Origin: Ignavibacteriales bacterium
GTDB lineage: Bacteria; Bacteroidota; Ignavibacteria; Tepidaquicellales; Tepidaquicellaceae
Reading direction: 5' to 3'
Assembly: GCA_020635255.1 (NCBI GenBank)
Contig: JACKAC010000001.1
Span: 1,589,501 to 1,653,500 of the forward strand
DNA length: 64,000 bases
In this document: positions 1 through 8,006 of the stretch, piece by piece
How the letters are laid out: every line of letters starts with the position of its first letter
How positions within the stretch are numbered: the stretch's first letter is position 1
Notes under the pieces: generated by a model
Told to the model about the DNA's origin: nothing
The model's database searches: none
The model's input: only the letters and a program-made list of their open reading frames with translations
Program-made: the position numbers and the translations under genes

Positions 1-1
1 G

Positions 2-838
2 GTAATTTTGGTACTTGGATTGATCAGTTTATCGCTGTGGTCGTGTAACAGTGAGAATGTAATAACTCAGATATTTTCAAATGAGATAACGGCAAAGGAC
101 AGGCTTGATTCAGCGAATGCACAATCGAAACGTGATTATGGTGACACAACAGATATGGTCATGATATACGGAAGGAACGTAACAGTGGAAGGAAAGACAG
201 ATCTAACGGCACTGACCATACTGACTAGCGGTAATCTGGATTCGATAGGTACGTGGGTGTATGTGTATAAGTCAGGAAGTACGTCGTCATTCAGGCTGTA
301 TGCTCCCGACCCGATACCGGGACAGACGGACTGTGTGAACCTTACACAATTTTTTAATCCGCTGGATCTGCTTAGCCTTATCTCCGATACATCGGCGGCG
401 AATATAATTAGAGGTGCGCTCGACTTAATAATAAGCAGTAACATTAAGATCACAACTCCGCCGGGTTTGCTGATAGATTCGGATGTGGCACTAAATCTTG
501 CGAACACAGAATCGCAGATAATAAAATTTAATTCAAGCTTCACGCCGAGCATATCGTCGACGAACGGAAATATTTTCTTTCAGACGGGTACGAACAAAAA
601 GATAAACGTGTTTTTGATCCCGGCGGCGGGCACACTGAATCTACCGGTGTATATTTCGGAGCTTATAACATTCCCGGCTGACCTGTGGATAGTAAATTAC
701 ACTAAAACCAATACAAGCGGACAAATGGAGAATATGGTACTGGCTACAGTGGTTCAGAGCAACCAAGCAATGGGATTAACGACAATCCCGGGATTCAGCA
801 GTCGCGTAATCAATCTGTCTAAATTCTTCTCAAATTGA
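2..838 (+). CDS. Hypothetical lipoprotein, 5' partial
   Basis: The reading frame is open from the window edge, so the true start lies upstream; the first start-like codon inside is TTG at 8. The visible N-terminus is a hydrophobic stretch ending in LWSC, a lipobox, so the mature protein would be a lipid-anchored envelope protein from the Cys onward. The remaining 260 or so residues have alternating beta-type character with no motif I recognise. Function is unknown. It ends 70 bases before the tRNA-Asn gene and shows no sign of damage. Confidence 0.6.
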   Translation, partial: VILVLGLISLSLWSCNSENVITQIFSNEITAKDRLDSANAQSKRDYGDTTDMVMIYGRNVTVEGKTDLTALTILTSGNLDSIGTWVYVYKSGSTSSFRLYAPDPIPGQTDCVNLTQFFNPLDLLSLISDTSAANIIRGALDLIISSNIKITTPPGLLIDSDVALNLANTESQIIKFNSSFTPSISSTNGNIFFQTGTNKKINVFLIPAAGTLNLPVYISELITFPADLWIVNYTKTNTSGQMENMVLATVVQSNQAMGLTTIPGFSSRVINLSKFFSN

Positions 839-850
839 GTATTTAGTGCA

Positions 851-881
851 TTGCGGAAATAAATGGTTTATTTTATATTTG
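851..881 (+). promoter_or_regulatory. Promoter of tRNA-Asn
   Basis: TTG at 851-853 and TATATTTG at 874-881 are separated by exactly 20 bases. This matches the -33 TTG / -7 TAnnTTTG promoter of Bacteroidota-type primary sigma factors. The tRNA begins 28 bases downstream. The same spacing recurs before the other three tRNA genes. Confidence 0.6.
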
Positions 882-908
882 TTATTCTTTGATTTTCAGT
901 ATGAATAT

Positions 909-980
909 TGAACGGTAGCTCAATGGTGGAGCATTCGGCTGTTAACCGAAGGGTTGCGGGTTCGAGTCCCGCCCGTTCAG
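909..980 (+). tRNA. tRNA-Asn (GTT)
   Basis: A full cloverleaf can be folded. The acceptor stem TGAACGG/CCGTTCA pairs 909-915 with 973-979, with discriminator G at 980. The anticodon loop reads CTGTTAA, giving anticodon GTT, and the T-arm is GCGGGTTCGAGTCCCGC. The 3' CCA is not encoded. Confidence 0.95.
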
Positions 981-981
981 C

Positions 982-1008
982 AAAACCCCCTGTAATAGGG
1001 GGTTTTTT
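982..1008 (+). terminator. Intrinsic terminator after tRNA-Asn
   Basis: AAAACCCCC at 982-990 pairs with GGGGGTTTT at 998-1006 across a seven-base loop and runs into a T tract. It directly follows the tRNA 3' end. Confidence 0.85.
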
Positions 1009-1024
1009 AATGCATTTTACTTCA

Positions 1025-1055
1025 TTGATAATCATCAAATAAGGCAGTATTTTTA
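1025..1055 (+). promoter_or_regulatory. Promoter of tRNA-His
   Basis: TTG at 1025-1027, then exactly 20 bases, then TATTTTTA at 1048-1055 (seven of eight positions of the TAnnTTTG -7 element). The tRNA starts 12 bases later, as expected for initiation a few bases past the -7 box. Confidence 0.55.
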
Positions 1056-1066
1056 AATAGATACAC

Positions 1067-1140
1067 GGCGGGTGTAGCTCAGTTGGTAGAGCGTCAGATT
1101 GTGGCTCTGAATGTCGCGGGTTCGAGCCCCGTCACTCGCC
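1067..1140 (+). tRNA. tRNA-His (GTG)
   Basis: The acceptor stem GCGGGTG pairs with CACTCGC (one G-T pair). The extra G at 1067 faces C at 1140, the G-1:C73 pair that identifies tRNA-His. The anticodon loop TTGTGGC gives GTG. CCA is not encoded. Confidence 0.95.
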
Positions 1141-1256
1141 CAAAACTATCTCAAATCATTTGTTTTTCCGGCAATTTCGCATTCCCTTTTATTCATTGAA
1201 AAACATAAGGATTATGTATAGTTTGCCACAATATTCAGTTATCAACTACACAACAC

Positions 1257-1949
1257 ATGCCCGAAAACGAAGCTGAAAAAGATGAAGTGACATTGAATAG
1301 TGATGAGATTGATGATAATGCCGATGATCCCGAAGAGTCAGAAGAAATAACAGAAGAGGAAGTTCTCAGTGAGGAAGAGCTTGATCAGAAGAAGAAAGAC
1401 TTCGAGACTGAGGCTATGCCTTATATAAATCTCCTTCACAATTATGCCTACCGAATGACAGGGAATCAGCTAGATGCCGATGACCTGGTTCAGGAGACAT
1501 ATCTACGCGCATTCCGCTTTTTTCATAAGTTCGAAAAAGGAACTAATTGCAAAGCATGGCTGTTTCGAATTATGAAAAATCTGTTCATAAATAAGTACCG
1601 AAAAAATCAAAAGGAACCGGGGAAAGTCGACTACGATGACGTCGAAAATTTCTTCGATTCAATAAAGTCAGACAGGGTCGAATCTACCGATCTTCAGGAG
1701 AAATTATTCTCGAACTTATTAGACGATGATCTTGTTAATGCTCTTAACTCGCTTCCAGACGATTTTAAGACGGTAGTGATACTATGCGATATAGAAGGAT
1801 TGAGCTATGAAGAGATAGCAGAGTTTGTGCAATGCCCAATTGGGACGGTAAGAAGCAGACTTCACAGGGGGAGAAAACTATTACAACAAAAACTCCTTGG
1901 ATACGCAAAGGATAAAGGTTATGACGTTACAAAAGCCTTAAAAGAATAA
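1257..1949 (+). CDS. ECF-type RNA polymerase sigma factor (RpoE/SigH-like)
   Basis: 230 residues. After an unusually acidic N-terminal tail of about 55 residues come sigma region 2 (DADDLVQETYLRAF, then NCKAWLFRIMKNLFINKYRK) and region 4 (SLPDDFKTVVILCDIEGLSY, IGTVRSRLHRGRKLL with the helix-turn-helix). It lacks regions 1 and 3, as ECF sigma factors do. The next gene, 30 bases on, encodes a one-pass membrane protein shaped like an anti-sigma factor, and the third is a thioredoxin-like lipoprotein, so this is probably an envelope or thiol-stress regulon. The acidic tail is longer than usual for the family and might affect core binding. Confidence 0.9.
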   Translation: MPENEAEKDEVTLNSDEIDDNADDPEESEEITEEEVLSEEELDQKKKDFETEAMPYINLLHNYAYRMTGNQLDADDLVQETYLRAFRFFHKFEKGTNCKAWLFRIMKNLFINKYRKNQKEPGKVDYDDVENFFDSIKSDRVESTDLQEKLFSNLLDDDLVNALNSLPDDFKTVVILCDIEGLSYEEIAEFVQCPIGTVRSRLHRGRKLLQQKLLGYAKDKGYDVTKALKE

Positions 1950-1979
1950 ATTATTTTTTTGCATAATTAAAACTTGCCT

Positions 1980-2909
1980 ATGGGGCAGAATTATACAAAT
2001 TCTGAAAAAAACGACGGCTCTTTAAATTCTTACGACATGAAGGAACTTATTTCCGCACTGCTTGATGGTGAGATAAGCGATGCAGATAAGGAGAGAATAC
2101 AATCACTGCTCGACTCAGACAGTGATTTCAAGAACAGATACGAAGCAGAGAAGGCACTTAAGACGGAGATCAAGCAAAGGGTCACCCGTATTGAAACTCC
2201 TCAGTACGTATATCAGAACATTCAAACGAGCATCAATTCATATTCCGAGCAGATCTCGGATATGCATGCCCGAAAAAATCAACCGACTACATCAGCTCAA
2301 CCTGCAGGTGCAGACCCTAGAAAGGTTTCAACCGGCAGATCAAGGAACTACATGTATCTTTTTGGCAGTGTAGCGGCGGCACTTATATTAATATTCTTCT
2401 CCGTCAATTATGTTTTCAAAGGGGAAGATGTACCGCATGATGTAAACCTGGTCGAAATGTCGCGCGACGTATATGAGAAGATAGAAGCCGGTGATATTAA
2501 AGTTCAATACGCTACAAATGACGCACGAGAGCTGGAAAAATTCTTCGATGAAAAATTAAACTACAAAGTATTCGTTCCCGACGTAAAAGATGCAGTGCTT
2601 CTTGGCGGTGTATATAATGTAATCAACGGCAAAAAGACAGCGCATTTTATACATAAGAAAGGCGATATGATCATATATACAATGCAATTGTGTAAGAAGG
2701 ACATACTCGACGATGCCAATAAAGACCTGATGCTTACCGAGGACATGAAAGAGAACGTAATGGAAGGAAAGAACTGGCTTCATTGTCCGAAAAAATTCGG
2801 AGGAAAGGAAAACATAATACTATGGCATAAGGATGACGCACTTTCTTCATCCGTTTCCAAAATGGATCCCGATCAAATCCACGCGGTTTTAACTAACTTT
2901 AAAAAATAA
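1980..2909 (+). CDS. Putative transmembrane anti-sigma factor
   Basis: I take the start at ATG 1980; an in-frame TTG two codons earlier is possible. The N-terminal 70 residues (ELISALLDGEISDADKERIQ) have the helical pattern of anti-sigma factor N-domains, but the zinc ligands HxxxCxxC are absent. One membrane segment follows (YLFGSVAAALILIFFSVNY, about residues 126-145) and then a periplasmic domain of about 160 residues. The protein has only two cysteines, at about 238 and 269, both in the periplasmic domain. It lies between the sigma gene and a thioredoxin-like lipoprotein gene, so it probably holds the sigma factor at the membrane. The role rests on context and topology more than on sequence match. 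Confidence 0.7.
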   Translation: MGQNYTNSEKNDGSLNSYDMKELISALLDGEISDADKERIQSLLDSDSDFKNRYEAEKALKTEIKQRVTRIETPQYVYQNIQTSINSYSEQISDMHARKNQPTTSAQPAGADPRKVSTGRSRNYMYLFGSVAAALILIFFSVNYVFKGEDVPHDVNLVEMSRDVYEKIEAGDIKVQYATNDARELEKFFDEKLNYKVFVPDVKDAVLLGGVYNVINGKKTAHFIHKKGDMIIYTMQLCKKDILDDANKDLMLTEDMKENVMEGKNWLHCPKKFGGKENIILWHKDDALSSSVSKMDPDQIHAVLTNFKK

Positions 2910-2917
2910 TCTGCAAA

Positions 2918-3559
2918 ATGAAAATCTTAAACTTCACACTGGCTCTGGTATTTACGGTTTTTTTGATGGCATGCGGAAGTAAAGACAAAACAGACACGAC
3001 GTCCGATAACAAGAAGACGGATGGCGACTCCAAAGTTGAAAACACCTCAAACACAAATTCCAATACTGATACAAAAACAGCAGGCGACGGTGTAATGCTG
3101 TCACCGGTCGGAAAAATCGAAGCGGCAGGAACAAAGGGTAACGTTCCTAACTTTACATGGCAAGAAGACGGAAAAGAAATGTCAACTGCCGATCTTAAAG
3201 GAAAGGTACTTTTCATCAATATGTGGGCAACGTGGTGCGGACCATGTATAAAGGAAATGCCAGAACTATCCGAAATCTCAAATGAGCTGAAGGACAAAGA
3301 TTTTAAAATGGTCGGTCTCAGCGTATTCCACCAGGAAGGCACACCCGAGGTTAAGGATTTTCTAGAGCAGAAACCCGTATCATACTGGATAGTGGATGGA
3401 AACGACGAGCTTGTTAATGCATTCGAACAATCAATCGGGTCGACTATCGAAAGCATTCCCACAACATTCATAGTAGATAAAGACGGAAAGATCGTAGAAA
3501 CATTGATCGGAAGCAGAGATAAAGCGGCATTTATGGAAATTATTAATAAATACCTCTAA
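2918..3559 (+). CDS. TlpA/ResA-like thioredoxin-fold lipoprotein
   Basis: 213 residues. The signal peptide ends in lipobox LMAC (Cys19), followed by a polar Thr/Asn/Asp-rich linker of about 45 residues. The thioredoxin domain carries the redox motif WATWCGPC (Cys107, Cys110) and the cis-Pro region SIPTTFIVDKDG. TlpA/ResA proteins reduce disulfides on the outer side of the inner membrane, for example in cytochrome c maturation. It starts eight bases after the anti-sigma gene and so belongs to that operon, which points to a thiol-related stress response. Confidence 0.88.
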   Translation: MKILNFTLALVFTVFLMACGSKDKTDTTSDNKKTDGDSKVENTSNTNSNTDTKTAGDGVMLSPVGKIEAAGTKGNVPNFTWQEDGKEMSTADLKGKVLFINMWATWCGPCIKEMPELSEISNELKDKDFKMVGLSVFHQEGTPEVKDFLEQKPVSYWIVDGNDELVNAFEQSIGSTIESIPTTFIVDKDGKIVETLIGSRDKAAFMEIINKYL

Positions 3560-3608
3560 AATCCGCCTTATTTAGCCTCAAATTTTAAAATAAATAAGTT
3601 TATATTTA

Positions 3609-3647
3609 AAAACTCAGTTCCTTAATCGGAATTGAGTTTTTATTTTT
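3609..3647 (+). terminator. Intrinsic terminator of the sigma/anti-sigma operon
   Basis: AACTCAGTTCC pairs with GGAATTGAGTT (one mismatch) around a short loop near 3622-3627, followed by TTTATTTTTT. It lies between the thioredoxin-like gene and dxr. Confidence 0.8.
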
Positions 3648-3659
3648 TAAACATCTTAT

Positions 3660-4823
3660 TTGGACAATATCACAAAAAAGGTCTGTATTCTTGGATCAAC
3701 CGGATCGATCGGCAGTAATGCTCTGAACGTGATCCGGAGCTTAAAGAAATTCGGTTACGATATAGAAGTAACCTACCTCACAACCAACTCCCAAACAGAT
3801 AAACTCGCAGAACAGGTGAAAGAATTTTCGCCGAAGGGAATAGTAATCCTCGATGCGGTAAAAGCAAAGGAGTTCAAAGATAAATATTCATTCCCCGACC
3901 TCGAGATAATTACAGGTGAGGAAGGTCTATGTGATATAACATCCAGGTATGATTATGATCTTTTGATAAGTTCACTAGTAGGGTTCGCAGGATTAAAGCC
4001 GACGATCGAAGCCATAAAGACCGGGAAGACCATTGCGCTGGCAAACAAGGAAACGCTTGTAGTAGCAGGTGAGATGATAAACAAACTTCTCAAAGAAAAT
4101 GACACGACACTAATTCCCATAGACAGCGAGCATTCAGCTATACTCCAATGTATAGTAGGAGAAGATACGGCTTCGGTGGAAAAGATCATTCTGACTGCGT
4201 CGGGCGGTCCGTTCAGAACAAAATCCATAGAGGAAATGCGAAAGACTTCCGTAAAGGAAGCACTGAATCATCCTAACTGGAATATGGGAGCAAAGATCAC
4301 GATCGATTCGGCTACGCTAATGAACAAGGGATTGGAAGTAATAGAAGCGCACTGGCTATTCAACATATCGCACGAGAAAATAGAAGTGGTCGTACATCCC
4401 CAGTCAATTATACATTCGATGGTAGAATTCACGGACGGGTCCATTAAGGCACAGATGGGTATTCCCGATATGAAGATACCGATACAATATGCCATTACAT
4501 ACCCTGAGAGAGTAAAGTCCGACTTTACGAGGCTGGATTTCAGCAAGTATAATACACTTACTTTTGAAGAGCCTGATTATGAGAAATTCGAGTGTCTAAA
4601 GCTGGCGTTCGAGGTACTGAAAAAGGGCGGTACATATCCGGCAGTGCTGAACGCCGCAAATGAGGTGGCAGTCGATCTGTTTATTAAGGAAAAAATAGGA
4701 TTTTTGGACATTCCGGCGATAATTAATAAATGCCTGGATTCACATGAAAACAGGAACAATTTTACGCTGGAAGATATTATAGATATAGACCGTCAAACGC
4801 GGGAAAGTATTAGTATGTATTAA
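3660..4823 (+). CDS. dxr: 1-deoxy-D-xylulose 5-phosphate reductoisomerase
   Basis: Converts DXP to MEP with NADPH, the committed step of the MEP isoprenoid pathway. 387 residues, normal length. The NADPH-binding motif GSTGSIGSN is at the N-terminus. LANKETLVVAG, then PIDSEHSAI and LTASGGPFR, are the metal- and substrate-binding segments, and PNWNMGAKITIDSATLMNKG is the classic Dxr signature. The start must be TTG 3660: an in-frame TAA lies at 3648 and the first internal Met is far downstream. rseP follows 76 bases on, a common gene order. Confidence 0.96.
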   Translation: MDNITKKVCILGSTGSIGSNALNVIRSLKKFGYDIEVTYLTTNSQTDKLAEQVKEFSPKGIVILDAVKAKEFKDKYSFPDLEIITGEEGLCDITSRYDYDLLISSLVGFAGLKPTIEAIKTGKTIALANKETLVVAGEMINKLLKENDTTLIPIDSEHSAILQCIVGEDTASVEKIILTASGGPFRTKSIEEMRKTSVKEALNHPNWNMGAKITIDSATLMNKGLEVIEAHWLFNISHEKIEVVVHPQSIIHSMVEFTDGSIKAQMGIPDMKIPIQYAITYPERVKSDFTRLDFSKYNTLTFEEPDYEKFECLKLAFEVLKKGGTYPAVLNAANEVAVDLFIKEKIGFLDIPAIINKCLDSHENRNNFTLEDIIDIDRQTRESISMY

Positions 4824-4899
4824 TTTTACATAAAACTATTTATCTTCACTGGCGTATAATCGATTTAAAACGCCACTTAACAAAGGATAGAGAATACAG

Positions 4900-6267
4900 A
4901 TGGAGTTTATAAACACGCTATTTTATTTCATAATTGTAATTGGAATTCTTGTATTTATACACGAATTGGGACACTTCCTTGCGGCAAGAGCAATGGGAAT
5001 GCGCGCAGACGTATTCGCGTTGGGAATGGGTCCAAGGATATTAGGATTTAATAAGAAGACAGGGTTTTCATTTGGTAAGCTAAAGGATGATCTGGACCTC
5101 GAAGGTAATACAGATTACAGGATATGTGTCTTCCCTATCGGCGGATATGTAAAAGTAGCCGGTATGGTGGATGAAAGCATGGATAAGGAGTTTATCAATA
5201 CCGAACCGAAACCATGGGAATACAGATCAAAGCCTGTCTGGAGACGAATGGTCGTTATAACAGCGGGAGTCATTATGAACATCCTGCTTGCATTCGCAAT
5301 ATTCTACGCAATCAATCTCGCAAAAGGAAAGAGCTACGTCGATACAACCACAGTGGGTTACGTAAAGATGGGTTCACCTGCCGAAGCATCGGGACTAAAA
5401 GCCGGTGACGAGATACTCACGATCAATAATAAACCGATACAATACTGGGACAATATTATCCAAAGCATCAAGATAGATAATCTAGGTGAGCCGCTTACGT
5501 TCGTCGTAAAACGAAACGGTGAAGAAAAGATAATTACCGTCCCAAAGGATGCAACGGGTGATCTTACTCAGGATGGGTTTGGTTTGTACCCGGAGAAGAT
5601 GCTTCCGGTAATAACCCTGGTCGAGTCGGATAAACCAGCCGGTATAGTAGGACTTGAATCTAAGGACGTGATAACTTCTTTTGCGGGAGTTCCTATAGAT
5701 AACCAGCAACAACTGATCGACCTGATAAGAAGTAACGCAAACACGGAAGTAGAGATAGCATGGACACGTGACGGAAAAGAAATGTCGGGAAAGATCACGC
5801 CATCGGGAGATTCGACGATAGGTATCGGTATAGCCGGAGAATATACCGGTCCGGTACAGGAGATTAGTTACAATGTTTTCAGCGCAGTACCAAAAGCGGC
5901 AGGCGATATGTATTATTACGGTATAGAGGTCTTCTTTGGCTCCATGGCGAAGATATTCAAGGGTGATATTCCATTCAATAAAGCGATAGGCGGTCCGATA
6001 AAGATCGCGCAGGTTTCGGCACAATCTGCTGAGGGCGGATTCTTTACATTCATTAGTTTCATAGCACTGTTATCGATGTCGCTGGCTATAATCAATATAC
6101 TTCCATTCCCGGCGCTGGACGGAGGACATTTTATGCTGTTATGCTATGAGGGAATAGTGAGGAAGCCGGTACCTTTCAAGGTGCAGATAGTGCTTCAGAA
6201 TGTGGGCTTTGCGCTGTTACTGCTATTGATGTTATTCGTTATTTATAATGATATTATATCGCTATAG
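4900..6267 (+). CDS. rseP: RseP-type site-2 intramembrane zinc metalloprotease
   Basis: 455 residues. The first membrane helix carries the zinc motif HELGH (residues 21-25). The central part contains two PDZ-like domains (SPAEASGLKAGDEILTINN and KPAGIVGLESKDVITSFAG). The C-terminal membrane segments include NILPFPALDGGH, whose Asp is the third zinc ligand. Family members cleave anti-sigma factors or remnant signal peptides inside the membrane. The membrane anti-sigma candidate 2 kb upstream is a possible substrate, which is inference from proximity only. Confidence 0.94.
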   Translation: MEFINTLFYFIIVIGILVFIHELGHFLAARAMGMRADVFALGMGPRILGFNKKTGFSFGKLKDDLDLEGNTDYRICVFPIGGYVKVAGMVDESMDKEFINTEPKPWEYRSKPVWRRMVVITAGVIMNILLAFAIFYAINLAKGKSYVDTTTVGYVKMGSPAEASGLKAGDEILTINNKPIQYWDNIIQSIKIDNLGEPLTFVVKRNGEEKIITVPKDATGDLTQDGFGLYPEKMLPVITLVESDKPAGIVGLESKDVITSFAGVPIDNQQQLIDLIRSNANTEVEIAWTRDGKEMSGKITPSGDSTIGIGIAGEYTGPVQEISYNVFSAVPKAAGDMYYYGIEVFFGSMAKIFKGDIPFNKAIGGPIKIAQVSAQSAEGGFFTFISFIALLSMSLAIINILPFPALDGGHFMLLCYEGIVRKPVPFKVQIVLQNVGFALLLLLMLFVIYNDIISL

Positions 6268-6288
6268 GATAAGACAATTGCTCTTATC

Positions 6289-6319
6289 TTGAATAGCGCT
6301 CTAAGAAAGTTTATATTTG
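6289..6319 (+). promoter_or_regulatory. Original promoter of tRNA-Ser, now displaced
   Basis: TTG at 6289-6291 and TATATTTG at 6312-6319 with a 20-base spacer. It lies about 160 bases before the tRNA instead of the 10-30 bases seen for the other tRNAs. A copy of the tRNA leader and first nine tRNA bases follows it directly. Confidence 0.5.
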
Positions 6320-6488
6320 TAATTCAGCCGTAATTCCACGGAAGGGTGAAAAGATCATCCTTTGAGTAGCTGTCCCGAAGGGATGCCTTCGGCAAAACCA
6401 ATCCCGCTTTAGCGGGGACTAAACCGCCAGACGGTTTAGCGTTCTAAATGAGTTTACTTTAATTCAGCTTGTATATCCCGGAAGGGTG
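6320..6488 (+). repeat. Duplicated tRNA-Ser leader enclosing three hairpins
   Basis: The 29-base segment at 6320-6348 matches 6460-6488 at 22 positions; both end in GGAAGGGTG, the first nine bases of the tRNA. Between them lie three perfect inverted repeats: CCGAAGG/CCTTCGG (6375-6392), CCCGCT/AGCGGG (6403-6416) and CTAAACCG/CGGTTTAG (6419-6439). The arrangement looks like a palindromic element inserted behind a duplicated tRNA leader. No gene is present from 6268 to 6479. Confidence 0.65.
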
Positions 6489-6569
6489 GGTGAGTGGCTG
6501 AAACCAACGGTTTGCTAAACCGTCATAGGGAGTAAATCTCTATCGAGGGTTCGAATCCCTCCCCTTCCG
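6480..6569 (+). tRNA. tRNA-Ser (GCT)
   Basis: A class II tRNA of 90 bases. The acceptor stem GGAAGGG pairs with CCCTTCC, discriminator G at 6569. The anticodon arm ACGGT-TTGCTAA-ACCGT gives GCT. A long variable arm (about 6528-6545) and T-arm GAGGGTTCGAATCCCTC follow. CCA is not encoded. Confidence 0.93.
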
Positions 6570-6575
6570 CTCTTT

Positions 6576-6603
6576 AGCCTCATTCAATGATGGGGCTTTT
6601 TCA
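6576..6603 (+). terminator. Intrinsic terminator after tRNA-Ser
   Basis: AGCCTCAT pairs with ATGGGGCT (one wobble pair) and is followed by TTTTTC. It lies just behind the tRNA. Confidence 0.65.
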
Positions 6604-6623
6604 TTAGAAAAAAAAATCTATCC

Positions 6624-7250
6624 ATGAGCATTCTAGATAAATTATCTACTTCATTAAATAGAAGGGATGAAGTTCCGAACCAGGAATTAGCAAAAAAAAT
6701 CCTAAAGAGCAAGGATAAGAAAGCAATAAAGGAGCTTGCAGAAAACCTTGAGAATAAAAATAAAGGTATTCAAAGTGATTGCATTAAGGTGCTCTACGAG
6801 ATCGGCGAAAGCGATCCTTCTCTAATTGCAGGTTATGAGAATAATTTTCTGGATCTGCTCGACAGTAAAAATAACCGTCTTATTTGGGGCGCATTGACAG
6901 CTCTGGACTGTATTGCTTCTGTGAGTTCTAAATCGATATATAAGAATATCGAAAAAATTCAGAAGGCAGCAAACGAAGGTTCGGTCATTTCAAAAGATCA
7001 TTATGTTAATATCCTGATAAAATTATCTTCCGATAAATCTTATGCAAACCGAACGATACCCTTGCTCTTCAAGCAATTAGAGACAGCCGCAATCAATCAG
7101 CTTCCAATGTATGCAGAAAGAGCTATGACGGCAGTCACAGGTAATGATAAAAAAATGATGATAAAGATCTTGACAGTCCGGCTTGTTGAGATCGAGAAGG
7201 AAAGTAAAATCAAGAGGATCCGTAAAGTTATAGACAAACTTAATAAATAG
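6624..7250 (+). CDS. Hypothetical helical-repeat (HEAT-like) protein
   Basis: 208 residues, soluble, without signal peptide. The sequence is almost entirely amphipathic helix with spacing typical of HEAT/ARM repeats, e.g. KKAIKELAENLENKNKG...CIKVLYEIGE and LIWGALTALDCIASVS. Such folds usually serve protein-protein binding; no catalytic motif is visible and no partner can be named. It follows the tRNA-Ser terminator and is convergent with the lipoprotein gene behind it. Confidence 0.7.
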   Translation: MSILDKLSTSLNRRDEVPNQELAKKILKSKDKKAIKELAENLENKNKGIQSDCIKVLYEIGESDPSLIAGYENNFLDLLDSKNNRLIWGALTALDCIASVSSKSIYKNIEKIQKAANEGSVISKDHYVNILIKLSSDKSYANRTIPLLFKQLETAAINQLPMYAERAMTAVTGNDKKMMIKILTVRLVEIEKESKIKRIRKVIDKLNK

Positions 7251-7256
7251 AACTCT

Positions 7257-7961
7257 TTATTCTTTTGAATATGCAATGTCGTTTCGCAGGACATCGGTGA
7301 GTTCATAAGCAAGCTCCTCCGCAGTAAAATTTATCGCATCGCGTATCTCTTTCTCGGTCATGTTCATCAGCCGGACGGCATTAATAATGCTGGTAGCGGT
7401 TCTTACCCTTTTATCCGGATAATATGAGTAATATGCTTCCTTAAGCGGAGTGCTGACGCGTTCGGTATTTTTCCAGACGGTCTTAGCGCTTTTACGGTCC
7501 ACGATGAGCACTTCAGCAGAAATGTTCGCGTAGATGCCGTAGCTTCCCGAGCCTAGCTCGAACTTTTCCAAACGTGTGTCAAACAAGTAGTCGGGATTAT
7601 CTGACTGCGCGGATACGGGAGTGAAACTAAAATAATCTCCAAGACCGGTTTTTAATCCGTCGGAAAGTTTAGATGAAACGGTATCCGGCTGGTAAGCCCT
7701 GTTAATTTTCTCCTGCACATTCGAGGAGAAGATGTTCTCGCCGACTTCAGTCAAAATGATTTCGACCGGATTATTATCCGATACTATGTCGGGTTTTGTA
7801 ATATTCACTCTTACATTCGAGGCGGAATGCATAGCAGATGATTTGAAGAGTATCCTGGAATTTCTAATATCGTATCTGGCAAACTCATTCACTCCAGAAC
7901 AGCCGGATATTGCGAGCACACCAAGCAGAAGCAATAGCTTTATGGTATTGGAAGGTTTCAT
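7257..7961 (-). CDS. Hypothetical lipoprotein, possible transport-auxiliary type
   Basis: 234 residues with a clean signal peptide ending in ISGC (lipobox), so probably outer-membrane anchored. The mature part (PDYLFDTRLEKFELGSGS, then VLIVDRKSAKTVWKNTERVS) resembles in layout the ABC-type auxiliary lipoproteins of the PqiC/YmbA kind, in which a substrate-binding protein's lipoprotein partner spans the periplasm. This comparison is tentative, and no Mce or ABC genes lie nearby. Confidence 0.6.
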   Translation of the reverse strand: MKPSNTIKLLLLLGVLAISGCSGVNEFARYDIRNSRILFKSSAMHSASNVRVNITKPDIVSDNNPVEIILTEVGENIFSSNVQEKINRAYQPDTVSSKLSDGLKTGLGDYFSFTPVSAQSDNPDYLFDTRLEKFELGSGSYGIYANISAEVLIVDRKSAKTVWKNTERVSTPLKEAYYSYYPDKRVRTATSIINAVRLMNMTEKEIRDAINFTAEELAYELTDVLRNDIAYSKE

Positions 7962-8006
7962 AATGGAAAATTTCCCATTATACTCCGGAATGGGAGATTT
8001 TGTTCC

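Noticed and set aside
6349..6459. A second, decayed tRNA-Ser between the duplicated leaders
   Set aside because: Only the first nine tRNA bases are copied; the rest cannot be folded as a cloverleaf and consists of unrelated hairpins.
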